A DNA stretch of 31,825 nt from contig MU631768.1 of NCBI GenBank assembly GCA_026770615.1, forward strand, positions 71,538 to 103,362, written 5' to 3'. This DNA comes from Pavlovales sp. CCMP2436 (lineage: Eukaryota > Haptophyta > Pavlovophyceae > Pavlovales). This document shows positions 19,752-27,729 of the stretch, piece after piece. The translations under genes were made by a program, and so were the position numbers. How positions within the stretch are numbered: position 1 is the stretch's first letter; each line of letters opens with the position of its first letter. The notes beneath the pieces are model-generated. The model ran no database searches. It was not told where the DNA came from and saw only the letters and a list, made by a program, of their open reading frames with translations.

Positions 19752-21289
19752 CGGCGTGCCCCCCCGCGGCGCCGAGCTGCAGCGGCAGGAGGAAGTCGTT
19801 TGTCGGGAGGTCTGCCATGATATTAATATGTTAATTATCATCATCATCATCATCATCATAACAATAATAACGAGGATGAGATGATAATCATCATATTATT
19901 AATAATATAATAATGAAGATTATGATGATAACAATATGACCTGCCCTCACGCCGTGCTTGAGCAGCCAGCGGACGTCCTCTGCATACCCGCGCTGGCAGC
20001 TGCGAGACCGAGCAGAGGCGCGGGAGGGGGAGTATAGGGCGGTGAGCGCGGAGCCGGGCGCGGGCGTGGGGGGGGGGCTGGCGGGGGGGCGGGAGGGGCG
20101 AGGGTGACGAGGGCTTCGCGCGCACCATGCGGCAAGCAGGTGCCCCCCGTCTGCCAGCTTACCGTCGAGCGAGGCGCGCGCCTCAAGCAGCCGCTCCGCC
20201 ACCTGCGCCTGGCCCGTGCGGTGCGCGAACCAGACGGCGGACAGCTGGCCGCTCTGCGCGCACACGTCCGCCTCCGCCGCGCCCTTGCCGAGGAGCAACT
20301 CCACCATGGGCAGGTCCGCCTTCTCCACTGCGGGAGAGGAGACGGGGAAGGAGGGTGTGAATGGGGGGGGAGGGGGGGTTGCAACCTCGCACACAATAGT
20401 AGTCACAAATCAGACACACATCAGACAGGACGGGCGCCGCGCACGTTTTATTCATATGAATAATAGTAATAATAGTGCGTAATAGTAATGAGAATAGTAG
20501 TAATATTGCAGCGGGGGGTGCCCCCCCCCACCCACCCAATTCCCCCCCCCTCTATTCACACCCTATTCCCCTATTCACACCCTCCTTCACGTAGTAGTAC
20601 GTGCCTGCCAGCAGTAGTGGGGCGGTGCCCTTGTACGTTTGCTGGTCCGCGTCCGCATTCGCACCGAGCAGTGCGTGCGCAACGGGCACGGACGAGGCGG
20701 AGGCGGCGGCGCAGAGCGGAGAGAAGCCGTCCATATCCACCCCATTCGGGTCAGCGGCCGCTTCCAGCAGCAGCTGCACCGCGGCCAGGTGCCCGCCGTA
20801 TGCAGCCCGCAGCAGCGGCGTCTGTCCCTTGGCAGTGCTCAACTCTAGCTCCAGCATGCGCGCGCCGCCGACGGCCTCCCCGGGCCCCGCGTAGGCCGGG
20901 TGACCGCTTGCGCGCAGCAGCTCACGGATGACCTCGGCGTGTCCAAACTTGGCCGCCATGTAGAGTGCTGTAGAGCCGGCACGGCTCTGCCCATTGGGGT
21001 CTGCAAGGAGCTCAATCAGGCAGCCGGCCACCGCCGCACGCCCTTTCCACGCTGCAACGGCCAGTGCGCTTGCGCCAAGCTTTGGCGAGAGCGCGTCCGG
21101 CTGCGCGCCGCCGTCGCGCACGAGCGCAACGCACACCCCGGCGAAGCCATACTTTGCCGCGGCATAGAGGGGCAGCGAGCCGTCGGCGAAGGGCGCGTTG
21201 GCGTCGGCGCCGCGCGCCAGCGCCGCGCGCACCGCGTCGCCGTCGCCTGACAGCACAGCGCCTTGCAGCTCTGCAACATGTTCCGCCAT
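11815..21289 (-). CDS. Multi-ankyrin-repeat protein, 14 exons, acidic C-terminus
   Basis: Exons in transcript order: 21289-20581, 20327-20126, 19999-19941, 19811-19750, 19567-19454, 19162-19037, 18910-18815, 18574-18452, 18309-18151, 17509-17459, 13245-13132, 12845-12795, 12660-12572, 12466-11815. Every junction is GT-AG and phase-consistent; the total is 2,607 nt, 868 residues plus TGA. The protein is about 16 ankyrin repeats (consensus seen as G.TPL..AA..GH...V..LL..GA..., for example KGQTPLLRAAYGGHLAAVQL), then a short Leu/Pro linker and a Glu/Gly-rich tail. Start 21289 (MAEHVAEL) is the first ATG in frame. Ankyrin arrays are protein-interaction scaffolds; no enzymatic domain is seen. Intron 10 holds a retroelement and an assembly gap, so an extra exon inside the gap is possible, although exon 10 joins exon 11 in a normal repeat. 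Confidence 0.78.
13364..13405. repeat. (CA)n(TA)n microsatellite
   Basis: About ten CA units are followed directly by about ten TA units, inside intron 10 of the ankyrin gene just before the reverse-transcriptase relic. Confidence 0.95.
13689..16417 (+). pseudogene. Decayed reverse transcriptase of a non-LTR-type retroelement
   Basis: Plus strand, antisense to the surrounding ankyrin gene. From 13689 an N-terminal part (NIMHDIGLPPI...) shifts frame near 13870 into the main frame (YIPQAQQELIAIAV). RT blocks seen: KKPDGGLRQIGMG (fingers), KADVQNAFGSIER with the motif-A Asp (~14850-14890), GLQQGSKEGIPSFALPL (motif B, ~15030-15085) and SIADDINLSG with the Asp pair of motif C (~15138-15165). Motifs B and C are separated by a frameshift in a C7 run (15126-15132). 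An in-frame TGA lies at 15585-15587. The frame then resumes with LPMRLGGLGLRARV, a block common in LINE-like RT thumb regions, and runs into the assembly gap. Two frameshifts and a stop mean no active product. Confidence 0.75.
16418..17380. other. Assembly gap (run of N)
   Basis: 963 undetermined bases. The true length may differ. The gap hides the 3' end of the reverse-transcriptase relic and part of ankyrin intron 10. The right edge is an AT/ATAG microsatellite, a likely cause of the assembly break. Confidence 0.99.
17381..17440. repeat. AT/ATAG microsatellite at gap edge
   Basis: Alternating AT followed by ATATAGATAGATATAG-type units. It lies within intron 10 of the ankyrin gene. Confidence 0.9.
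17459..20327 (-). CDS. Ankyrin gene exons 2-10 (small exons, AT-rich introns)
   Basis: Nine exons of 51-202 nt, in transcript order: 20327-20126 (202), 19999-19941 (59), 19811-19750 (62), 19567-19454 (114), 19162-19037 (126), 18910-18815 (96), 18574-18452 (123), 18309-18151 (159), 17509-17459 (51). Exons 4-10 all end phase 0. Many introns fall just after the GHA/GHAE loop between the two ankyrin helices. Donors are very variable (GTGCGC, GTCATA, GTTTTT, GTAATT, GTGTGT, GTACAA, GTGAGG, GTAAGT, GTACTC), while acceptors are ordinary (C/T)AG. Introns contain simple repeats such as TTG, ATC and ATA runs. Confidence 0.75.
17864..18019. repeat. Minisatellite of ~24-33 bp units in ankyrin intron 9 span
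   Basis: Six starts of CACCTA(A/C)CGACC(T)AACTATAAC-like units at 17864, 17888, 17921, 17948, 17981 and 18013 (the last partial). On the minus (transcribed) strand each unit contains TTAGGTGC or GTAGGTGC, similar to a 5' splice site. The rest of 17510-18150 is AT-rich intron with no confident exon. Confidence 0.8.
18575..18670. repeat. (TTG)n and (ATAATT)n simple repeats in ankyrin intron
   Basis: Runs of TTG/TTA triplets at 18580-18620 are followed by repeated ATTATA words to about 18668. They lie in the intron between exons 7 and 8 of the ankyrin gene. Confidence 0.9.
19714..19748. repeat. 35-nt homopolymer, poly(T) at a 5' splice site
   Basis: 35 A residues on the plus strand. On the transcribed minus strand, exon 4 ends CACGCCGAG and the intron begins G followed by 35 T. 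The frame and ankyrin consensus place the exon end exactly here (GGHAE|VVKLLL). Confidence 0.85.
20581..21289 (-). CDS. Ankyrin gene exon 1
   Basis: It encodes 236 residues covering the first five repeats and the start of the sixth, ending phase 1 before donor GTGTGA. Choosing this donor rather than the GTGAAG nine bases upstream lets exon 2 continue the repeat in frame (...VKE|VEKADLPMVELLL). It is by far the largest repeat-coding exon; every later repeat is split by introns. Confidence 0.78.
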
Positions 21290-21803
21290 AAATTTGATGG
21301 GCTCTAGGGAGGGCTCACTGCACTCAAGTAGTGGAAGAGCCCTGCGTCGAGAACTCCCCGCAGTGAGCGCTCGTGCGCACAGGCCTTGTCGATGTTGTTC
21401 ACTCGAACTCAAGTTGAGCTCGACATCCTGATTTTAATGTTATTTTTTTCACAAGTGTGGCCCAAGCCGCAGTAACTGCGTGCAAGGGAATGTTCGGCCC
21501 AAGCCGTGTGCTGTCGCAGTTCCGGGGTGCCAACAACTTACTTCGGGTAGATTTTCCTCGAATAGGAAGCAGGTACATACAGCCCGCGCGAGAAATCCCC
21601 ATCGATTGACGATTCGCGTAAACCCGGGGGGGGGTTACATGCAGCGTTGTACGTGCGTGCGTGTGTGTGTGTGTGGTTGTGGGTGGGTGGTCGTGGGTGG
21701 TGGTGGTGGGGAAAGGGTCAGTTAAAAAAAAAAGTCGAGCGACTTCTTCGCCGCATCCACTGTGCCCGCCCCCGCGACCCGCTTCGCCGCCGCTCCGATC
21801 CCG
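21290..21803. promoter_or_regulatory. Shared upstream region of ankyrin and cupin genes
   Basis: The two genes diverge from this 514-base stretch, so it must hold both promoters unless further exons exist. It contains a strongly strand-biased G/T run (about 21645-21716) with several GGG blocks that could form a G-quadruplex. An A-run and the small palindrome AAGTCGAGCGACTT lie just before the cupin start. No TATA box is obvious. Confidence 0.4.
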
Positions 21804-22337
21804 ATGCCGCGCATGGCGTTCTGCCCGATCCCCCACACGGCGCGCGACCAGGTGTGGCTCGCGGCGGGCGTGGGCATTGGGCTCTCGGTTGCGTGGTACC
21901 TGCGGCAGCGCGATGGATGGGACCGCGCCTACTCCACCACGCCGTGCGTGCTCCGCGAGCCGCCTACGGTGGTGAAGACGGCCACGATGCAGATCGACGA
22001 GATCGCGGGCGGCGCGAGCAACGGCGAGCCCCGTCTCTCGATGGCGCACGTGCGCGTCGCTGCCGCTACGACGGAGGCGATTCAGATCCCCGATTTCGAC
22101 GAGTATGTCCTCGTGCTCAATGGGGTTATGCACGTCGACGTGGGCCACGCCGACGTCGCCAAGCGGCCGCGCCGGTTTGCGCGCGCTGCGCCCGTGCTCC
22201 TCGTGGCCAAGTCGGGCGAGACCTTCTGGCTGCCGCGCGGGCAGCGCTACAAGTACTGGTTCCCGGGAGCTTGCGAGTATGTGGCGATCTGCATGCCGGC
22301 CTTCCATCCGAGCCGCGCCACCCTGCAGACCGAATGA
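21804..22337 (+). CDS. Cupin-like protein with N-terminal membrane anchor
   Basis: 177 residues from ATG 21804 to TGA. Residues 17-33 (VWLAAGVGIGLSVAWYL) are a probable membrane span or signal anchor. The rest fits a single small cupin barrel. Residues around 95-110 (YVLVLNGVMHVDVGHA) match the first cupin strand pair, and residues around 135-160 (GETFWLPRGQRYKYWFPG) match the second motif, including the Pro-x-Gly turn. The histidines that bind metal in enzymatic cupins are largely absent, so a binding or structural role is more likely than an oxygenase; this is inference. The family resembles uncharacterised cupins and EutQ-like proteins. Third positions are GC-rich. The longer frame upstream lacks an ATG, supporting this start. 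Confidence 0.68.
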   Translation: MPRMAFCPIPHTARDQVWLAAGVGIGLSVAWYLRQRDGWDRAYSTTPCVLREPPTVVKTATMQIDEIAGGASNGEPRLSMAHVRVAAATTEAIQIPDFDEYVLVLNGVMHVDVGHADVAKRPRRFARAAPVLLVAKSGETFWLPRGQRYKYWFPGACEYVAICMPAFHPSRATLQTE

Positions 22338-22845
22338 TTGCCCGCACGGCCGGCGCACGCCGCGCCCACCTGCCGTTCAAATCAAAATGTTGCCCGATGA
22401 TTTGCGGATCGGGACTCAGTGAACGTTCACAACTCGTGTCTGTCTAGATGTATTATTGCTCTCTTTCACTTCAAAAGTCAAAGAAGAAAGTTTGGGTGGG
22501 TACGGGGAAAGGGAGGGGGGGGATGTGGAGTGGGGCCGGTGGGGGTGCGGAGTGGCGTTGGAGGGACGTGGACGGCGGCAGATTCGGCAGCGGGCTGACT
22601 CCATGCTATAGGGGGGTTGGGGTGCAGATAACCTTTTCCTTCTCATGACGGGCTGGGATTTAGCGCATCGCGCTTGGACCATCCCATCGGGTGCTTATGG
22701 CGAGGCCATAGGAAGAATAAACTGATCCGACCACTTCTTGGCCACCTGCCACGCACGACGGTCGTCGCCGACGCACACGACGACTGGTCTCACGACGACG
22801 ACGACAAGCGAACGACGACCAATGTCGCCCTTGAGACAATGTCAG
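22338..22845. other. G-rich 3' flank and junction with truncated copia element
   Basis: No gene. 22493-22560 is a G-run (GGGTGGGTACGGGG...GGGAGGGGGGGG) with quadruplex potential. 22740-22820 holds CGACGACGAC-type microsatellite. A 13-bp word, CAATGTCGCCCTT, is repeated at 22820-22832 and 22854-22866, exactly at the broken end of the copia reverse transcriptase, suggesting a template-switch or slippage deletion there. Confidence 0.55.
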
Positions 22846-25800
22846 TTTGAGAACAATGTCGCCCTTGCCTTTGATATTGTACGAGTAGGGAGGGTCGACG
22901 TAGATGTCGTAGTCGAGGGGCGCGTTGAGGTACGCCGTCTTGAAGTCAAGGTGGAAGAGGCGTGCGCTGCGAGCGGCTGCGAGTGCGATGATGAGCTTGG
23001 CCGAGTCGTAGCGAAGGACGGAGGAGAACGTCTCGTCGTAATCGAGGCCAAAGCGCTGCGCGTAGCCCTTGGCGATGTACCGAGTCTTGTACTTGTCAAT
23101 GGTGCCGTCGAACTTGCGCTTGAGGTTGAGAACGAGGCCCGTCTTGAGGACCTTCATGCCGGGCCGCCGAGGGGTCTCGACTCAGGTGCCGGTTAAGTCG
23201 ATGGAAGCGTACTCTGACTGGATGGAGGCGAGCCACTCGGCCGAGTGTGGACCGGAGACAGCTTGTTTGAGCGTCGGCTGGTCGGACTCGGCGACGAGAG
23301 CGAGTAGAGCGCACACGTACGGAATGTTCTGCTTGTAGGCGGAGCGGAGCGTGCGCGCCGAGGGTCCCGAAGTCGGCAGAGCGAGCGGCGCAGTGTTGCC
23401 GAGGGGAATGGACTCCAGGTCTGGAGCGTCGGGCAACGAGTCGCCCTTGGGAGCAGGTAGGTCGCCAAGAGGAAGTCGTGGGCGCGTCGCGATGCGGTTG
23501 ATAACGTGGCTCTCATCGATCCGCACATGCCGGTTGAGGACGACCTTGCCAGAAGGGTGGAGCTTCATCACGGCCGCGATGGTGTAGCGAGTGAGTGCCC
23601 CGGCCGGCGCGTTGATCATGTGGCCAGAGTCGCCGTAACCGATCAGGATGCCGTACGATGCGCGCGCATCGAGCTCGAAGAGATGCGAGTGGGTGTCGAC
23701 GACCCAGGCATCCGAGCCCCAGGCGCGGATGTGCGAAAGGTTGGGGCGGCGGCAGAGGATGTGCTTGTAGGGCGTCACGCCGGCCGACGAGTCTGAGATA
23801 AGCCGGTTTCGAATGTACACGGAGTGGAGGAAGGCGGAGTCGGCGTACGAGTCGGGGAGGCTGGCTTGAGCGAGTAGTGCGCGCGCGTCCGGGCGACGGT
23901 GCCGAAGTAGCGCTCTGCTTGAGCGTTGAGCTAGGGAGTCCTTGCCGGCGTGATCTCGGACCCGGCGATGCCGTTGGTGCGAAGGATGCCGTTCCAGCGT
24001 GCCGAGTCAAACTCCTTGGCCCCGTCAAGCCGAAATTGCCGAACGAGGGAGCCGAGGGAGACGGTGTAGGTCTGGATGTCCTCGAGGAACTTGTCGAGGA
24101 AGTCGGGGGCCTGCGACTTGGTCTCGAGCTGGTAGATCCACGCGTAGTTGGAAAACTGGTCGAGGAATAACATGAAGTAGTACCTCATCGATGGGTCGTT
24201 CGAGCGGAAGGACTTGAGGGAGTTGATGGTCAGATTGATCACCTTACCCTCCGCGCAAGCTGGACAGATCTGCTTGAGGCGTCGAGAGGTGAGTAGCCCG
24301 TCCGTGGCCGAGATGGTCGCGTTGAGTGTACGGGTCGAAGCGTGTCCTAAATGGGCGTGGAGGATGCGCTTGTCGATGGTCGAGGGGGAACTGTCGTCGA
24401 GAAGAAGTTGACGGGCGGCTGCGGAGGGTGAACAGTCCGAGCAGGTCTCGGAGTCGGCATGGCCGACGAGCGTGTCCTTGGAGGTGCCGATATCCTTGTC
24501 GCCGGTCTGGTTGATGGCCGGTGATGGAGGGGAAGCCGTGTCGACGGATGCCACGAGCGCGTCTGAGGTAGCTGTGAAGACGGCCATCATGATGCACATG
24601 TCCTTGAGCTCTACGATCCCTTGCGGGGTGATGAGGTAGCGGCCCTGCTGGAGGTCAAGGTCGAAGTCGTTGATGGAGAACTTGGTCTGCTTGGAGAGGC
24701 TCACGAGTTCGGCGTCCCATTGCTTGCAGAGGTCGGACTCGTTGAAGATGAGCCGCTTGACGTCGGGGGACACGTATAAGTTGTCGACCTTGGCCGTCAA
24801 AAGCGAGTTGTTCATCAGGCGGTAGCCAACGGAGAGGGTGCCCTTGTACTTGCACACGATCTTGGAGGAGTTGGCAGCGGAAGCGTGCATGTTCGTGGGC
24901 TGCACGTCGGTCAGGAAGGGCAGGTAGTCCATCGGCCCGAGGTTGAGTTTCGAGCCGGAGACGAAGAGGCCCGAGTCGCTCATCTGCGAGAGGGAGTCCT
25001 GGAAGCCCTTGCCGAGGAGGAAGTACACTTTGGAGATCTCGAAGTAGTCAGTCAGCTGTGCCAGGCCGCCCGAGTTGATGATCTCCTGCCCGTTGCCAAT
25101 TGCGAAGGCGTGAGAGGGCTTGGCCGTTGCGATGGCCGAAAGGAAGATGGTCGCGATGAACCCGAAGATGAAGACGATCACCACGATAGAGTTGAAGAGC
25201 GGCTTGGTCTTGCCGGCAATGAACTTGGAGGGGATGTCGGAAGTGATGTAAACGGCGGAGCGCTCGAAAGGCTTGGCGTAGGAAGCGATGTAGGCGGCGG
25301 AGCACTCGAAGCGCTCAAGGCGAGCAACAGCTTTGAACTTGTTGAAGTGCGGCAGCTTGCGGGTGAAGAGCGGCGGGTAGGTCTCGTCGTAGGAGATAGC
25401 GAGCACGTCAGAATCGTCGGGGCCGTACGGGTTGCGCGAGACCTGGACCATGTTGACAAAGGACGATGGCTTCTTGCGCAGCTGAGTCTGCTCATCGAAG
25501 TCGACCGCCTTGACCGAGAGGTTGCCGTAGTAGGAAGCAGCAGGGCAGTCGCGCGGGTGGTGGTCCGAGGCCTGGTTGTGAAGCTTGCACATGTAGCACG
25601 AAGGAGGGCGCTCGTCGCGAGGGCGCTCGTCGCGCGCGGCCTGCTTGGGGAAAGGAATAGCGGGGCGGCTCGGCGGGGCGTTGCGACCGCCACCGCGCCC
25701 GCCCTGCGCGAGGTTGCCGCGCCCGCAACGCGCCGCGCCGCGCGAATTGTTGGAGCTGCGGTTGGAGTCCGCGCCGTAAGTGATCACGTTCACGCTGCGC

Positions 25801-26582
25801 CTGTCGGCGCCGTTGGTGTTGGAGAGTATCGTGATGGCGGCGAGGTTCTCGCGCAGGGTCGCGAGGACGTCGGAAGCGAGGCGCCGCTCATTGGCGGGGT
25901 CGTTAATGGTCGACTGCACTAGTGAGGAGTAAGATTCGCCAAGCCCGCGCAGCGAGATGAACAGGATCAGATCCTCGAGCTTGAAGGGAAGGTGCGAGAT
26001 GGAATTGAAGGCGCGCTGCACGCGGTTGAGCTACTGGAGTGCGCTCTCCTTGTGCGAGCGCTGGAGCGAGATGAGGTTGAGCATAGAGGCGGCTTTGGAC
26101 GTGCCGGAGAGGCCGACGCAGTGGTCCTTGAGAGTGTTGAAAGCCAGAGCCAGCGAGACGGAGCTGCCGCGCTTGGCGCCGTAGGCCTTGTGCATGACAT
26201 GCGTCAGGATGCGCTGGTCGATGGCCTGGGTGATGATGTCCTGAGCCTTGCACTGCGAGGTAAGCATACGGTGGTACTCTTTGACCGCCTTGACAAAGGC
26301 GGGGTCAGCCTCGCCCTTCGGGTAGGACTGCTTGCCGTCATCGCTGATCGCCTCAGGGTCGGGGTAGTAGAGGGAGACGATCACGGGGTCAGCCTCGAGC
26401 GGGTCGAAGGGGGGCGGCTTGGTGAAGACGCACGAGAGGTCGATCTTCTTGTCCGACTGCATGTACGTGAGAAGCATCGCCACCCAGATAGGGAAGTGGG
26501 CCGGGTCGCGCAGCTTGAAGTGGTTGAAGCGCGACCCTGCCGACGCGCCTCCGTGGAACTCGAAGCCCTGCAGGTCCACCAT
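22846..26582 (-). pseudogene. Copia gag-pol, interrupted
   Basis: Starts MVDLQGFEF at 26582. Order: gag (WVAMLLTYMQSDKK; VMHKAYGAKRG), TAG at 26031-26033 where the sister copy has Trp, zinc knuckle CYMCKLHNQASDHHPRDC (~25560-25620), hydrophobic segment (25122-25190), protease DSG (~24971), pre-integrase HHCC finger (HAHLGH...CPAC, ~24240-24370) and integrase core Asp residues (LDQFSNYAW, RLDGAKEF). TAG at 23931-23933 falls before the integrase catalytic Glu block (NAQAERY). A one-base shift follows near 23880, and the C-terminal integrase region reads to TGA 23182-23184 at a position usually Trp. Reverse transcriptase begins (LNLKRKFDGTIDKYKTRYIA; FHLDFKTAYLNAPL) and stops near 22846. Three stops and a frameshift make it non-functional. 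Confidence 0.85.
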
Positions 26583-26720
26583 GTTAGGATGCGAGAGTGC
26601 GAGGTCTGCAACGAGAGCTAGGGGGGATCGAGTCCGAGTCGCGGTGAAGCGGCTAACCAGAGAGCAGGAACAGCTAAGAAGCGTAGGGCGATACGACACA
26701 GAGCAGGTGGTCTGAAGCTG

Positions 26721-26890
26721 TGTCACAAGGTCTCTTAGTAAGTAAGAGACCCTGACAAGAGCGCTAAAGAGGCGTCGAGAGCAGCCGTAGAGGACTTGAT
26801 ACGGCAGCTGAGCCCGGAATATTAAAATCTGGGCAGTCCGATGGCGAACCGGACAGAGCTAAAGTGTATGAAACACTTGGGCTCCCGACA
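26721..26890 (-). repeat. 5' LTR of minus-strand copia element
   Basis: Read on the minus strand it begins TGTCGGGAGCCC and ends TTGTGACA, i.e. TG...CA, 170 bp. It is similar along its length to 27558-27729 (shared GGGAGCCCA, AGCTCTGTC/GGCTCTGTC, CGGCTGCTCT, AGGGTCTCT, CTTGTGACA). No second LTR of this element is in the window. The sequence just inside shows no clear initiator-tRNA primer site. Confidence 0.65.
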
Positions 26891-27050
26891 CACCCCGGCA
26901 TTTTGTGATAGAGGAGATAATTTAAACAGCCTCTTATGAGGCCTGAGCCTGAAAAGGGGGCAGTGGAATATGCCTAATGTAACTACTCCCCGGTTGTACG
27001 ATGCATTAATAGTTATGTATTGCTGCTGATACATACCAAAATTACACAAT

Positions 27051-27557
27051 TTTTGTGTGTAGGTAGCAGATTCTGAACGTATGTACGTGTAACCATTGAA
27101 TGTAATAAAATAGCCTCTGGCGGGGGCCAGCCCCCGCACCCCCGGCCTGCGGCGCTTAAATTCTTTTGTGTAGGCAGCAGACTCAGAACGTGCGTGCAAC
27201 CCTTGAACAAAATAAAATAGCCTACCCTTGAACGGAATAAAATAGCCTCTGGCGGGGGTCAGTCCCCGCACCTCCAGCCTGCGGCGCTTAAATTCTTTTG
27301 TGTAGGTAGTAGATTCTGAACGTGCGTGTAGCCCTTCAATAACAGAATAAATAGCCTCTGGCGGGGGCCAGTCCCCGCACCCGGCCTGCGGCGCTTAAAT
27401 TCTTTTGTGTAGGCAGCAGATTCTGAACGTACGTGCAACCCATTAACGGAATAAAATAGCCTCTGGCGGGGGCCAAGCCCCGTACCCCCGGCCTGCGGCG
27501 CTCATTAAACTCTTTTGTGTGGACAGCAGATTCTGAACGTTCGACGGTACGTGTAGT
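27051..27557. repeat. Tandem satellite array, ~107-132 bp units, 4.5 copies
   Basis: Units start TTTTGTGT at 27051, 27164, 27296, 27403 and 27513 (last partial). Each holds TTCTGAACGT, an AATAAAATAGCCTCTGG block, the hairpin core GCGGGGGC-CA-GCCCCCGC (variants) and GGCCTGCGGCGCTTAAATTC. The 132-bp second unit has an internal duplication of CCCTTGAAC..AATAAAATAGCCT. Single copies in reverse orientation lie at 7566-7690 and 10624-10694. The array ends exactly where the plus-strand LTR begins. Confidence 0.92.
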
Positions 27558-27729
27558 TATCGGGAGCCCACGTGTCCTCTCGCTTGGGCTCTGTCTGACA
27601 TCCTGATTATGTACGCCCGGGATTTAAATATCCCTGGGCCTAGCTGCTTGCTCGAGGCTTCTGCGGCTGCTCTTCGTGCCTCTTCAGTTCTGTTCTGAGG
27701 GTCTCTACTTACAGAGAGATCTTGTGACA
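27558..27729 (+). repeat. 5' LTR of plus-strand copia element
   Basis: Begins TATCGGGAGCCC (TG changed to TA relative to the other copy) and ends TTGTGACA. About 172 bp. A CT-run at 27759-27777 lies in the leader just after it. Confidence 0.6.

Larger units (their letters stand above)
22846..26890 (-). mobile_element. Ty1/copia retrotransposon, 3'-truncated and decayed
   Basis: Minus-strand element: 5' LTR 26890-26721, leader, gag-pol from 26582. Gene order gag, protease, integrase, reverse transcriptase is diagnostic of copia. The element ends within reverse transcriptase; the catalytic YxDD block, RNase H and 3' LTR are missing. A related copy lies head to head at 27558-29298. Confidence 0.85.

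Noticed and set aside
19606..19884. Poly-Phe, poly-Lys and poly-Met/Ile frames
   Set aside because: These are translations of the 35-nt homopolymer and ATC/ATA microsatellites inside introns.
21399..22358. 319-codon minus-strand frame opposite the cupin gene
   Set aside because: Arg/His-rich shadow; the plus strand has a membrane anchor and cupin motifs.
24885..25922. 345-codon plus-strand frame over the copia gag region
   Set aside because: It is antisense to clear gag/protease sequence with a zinc knuckle.
27051..27557. CRISPR-like array
   Set aside because: Units are ~110 bp repeats with no unique spacers, in a eukaryotic context.
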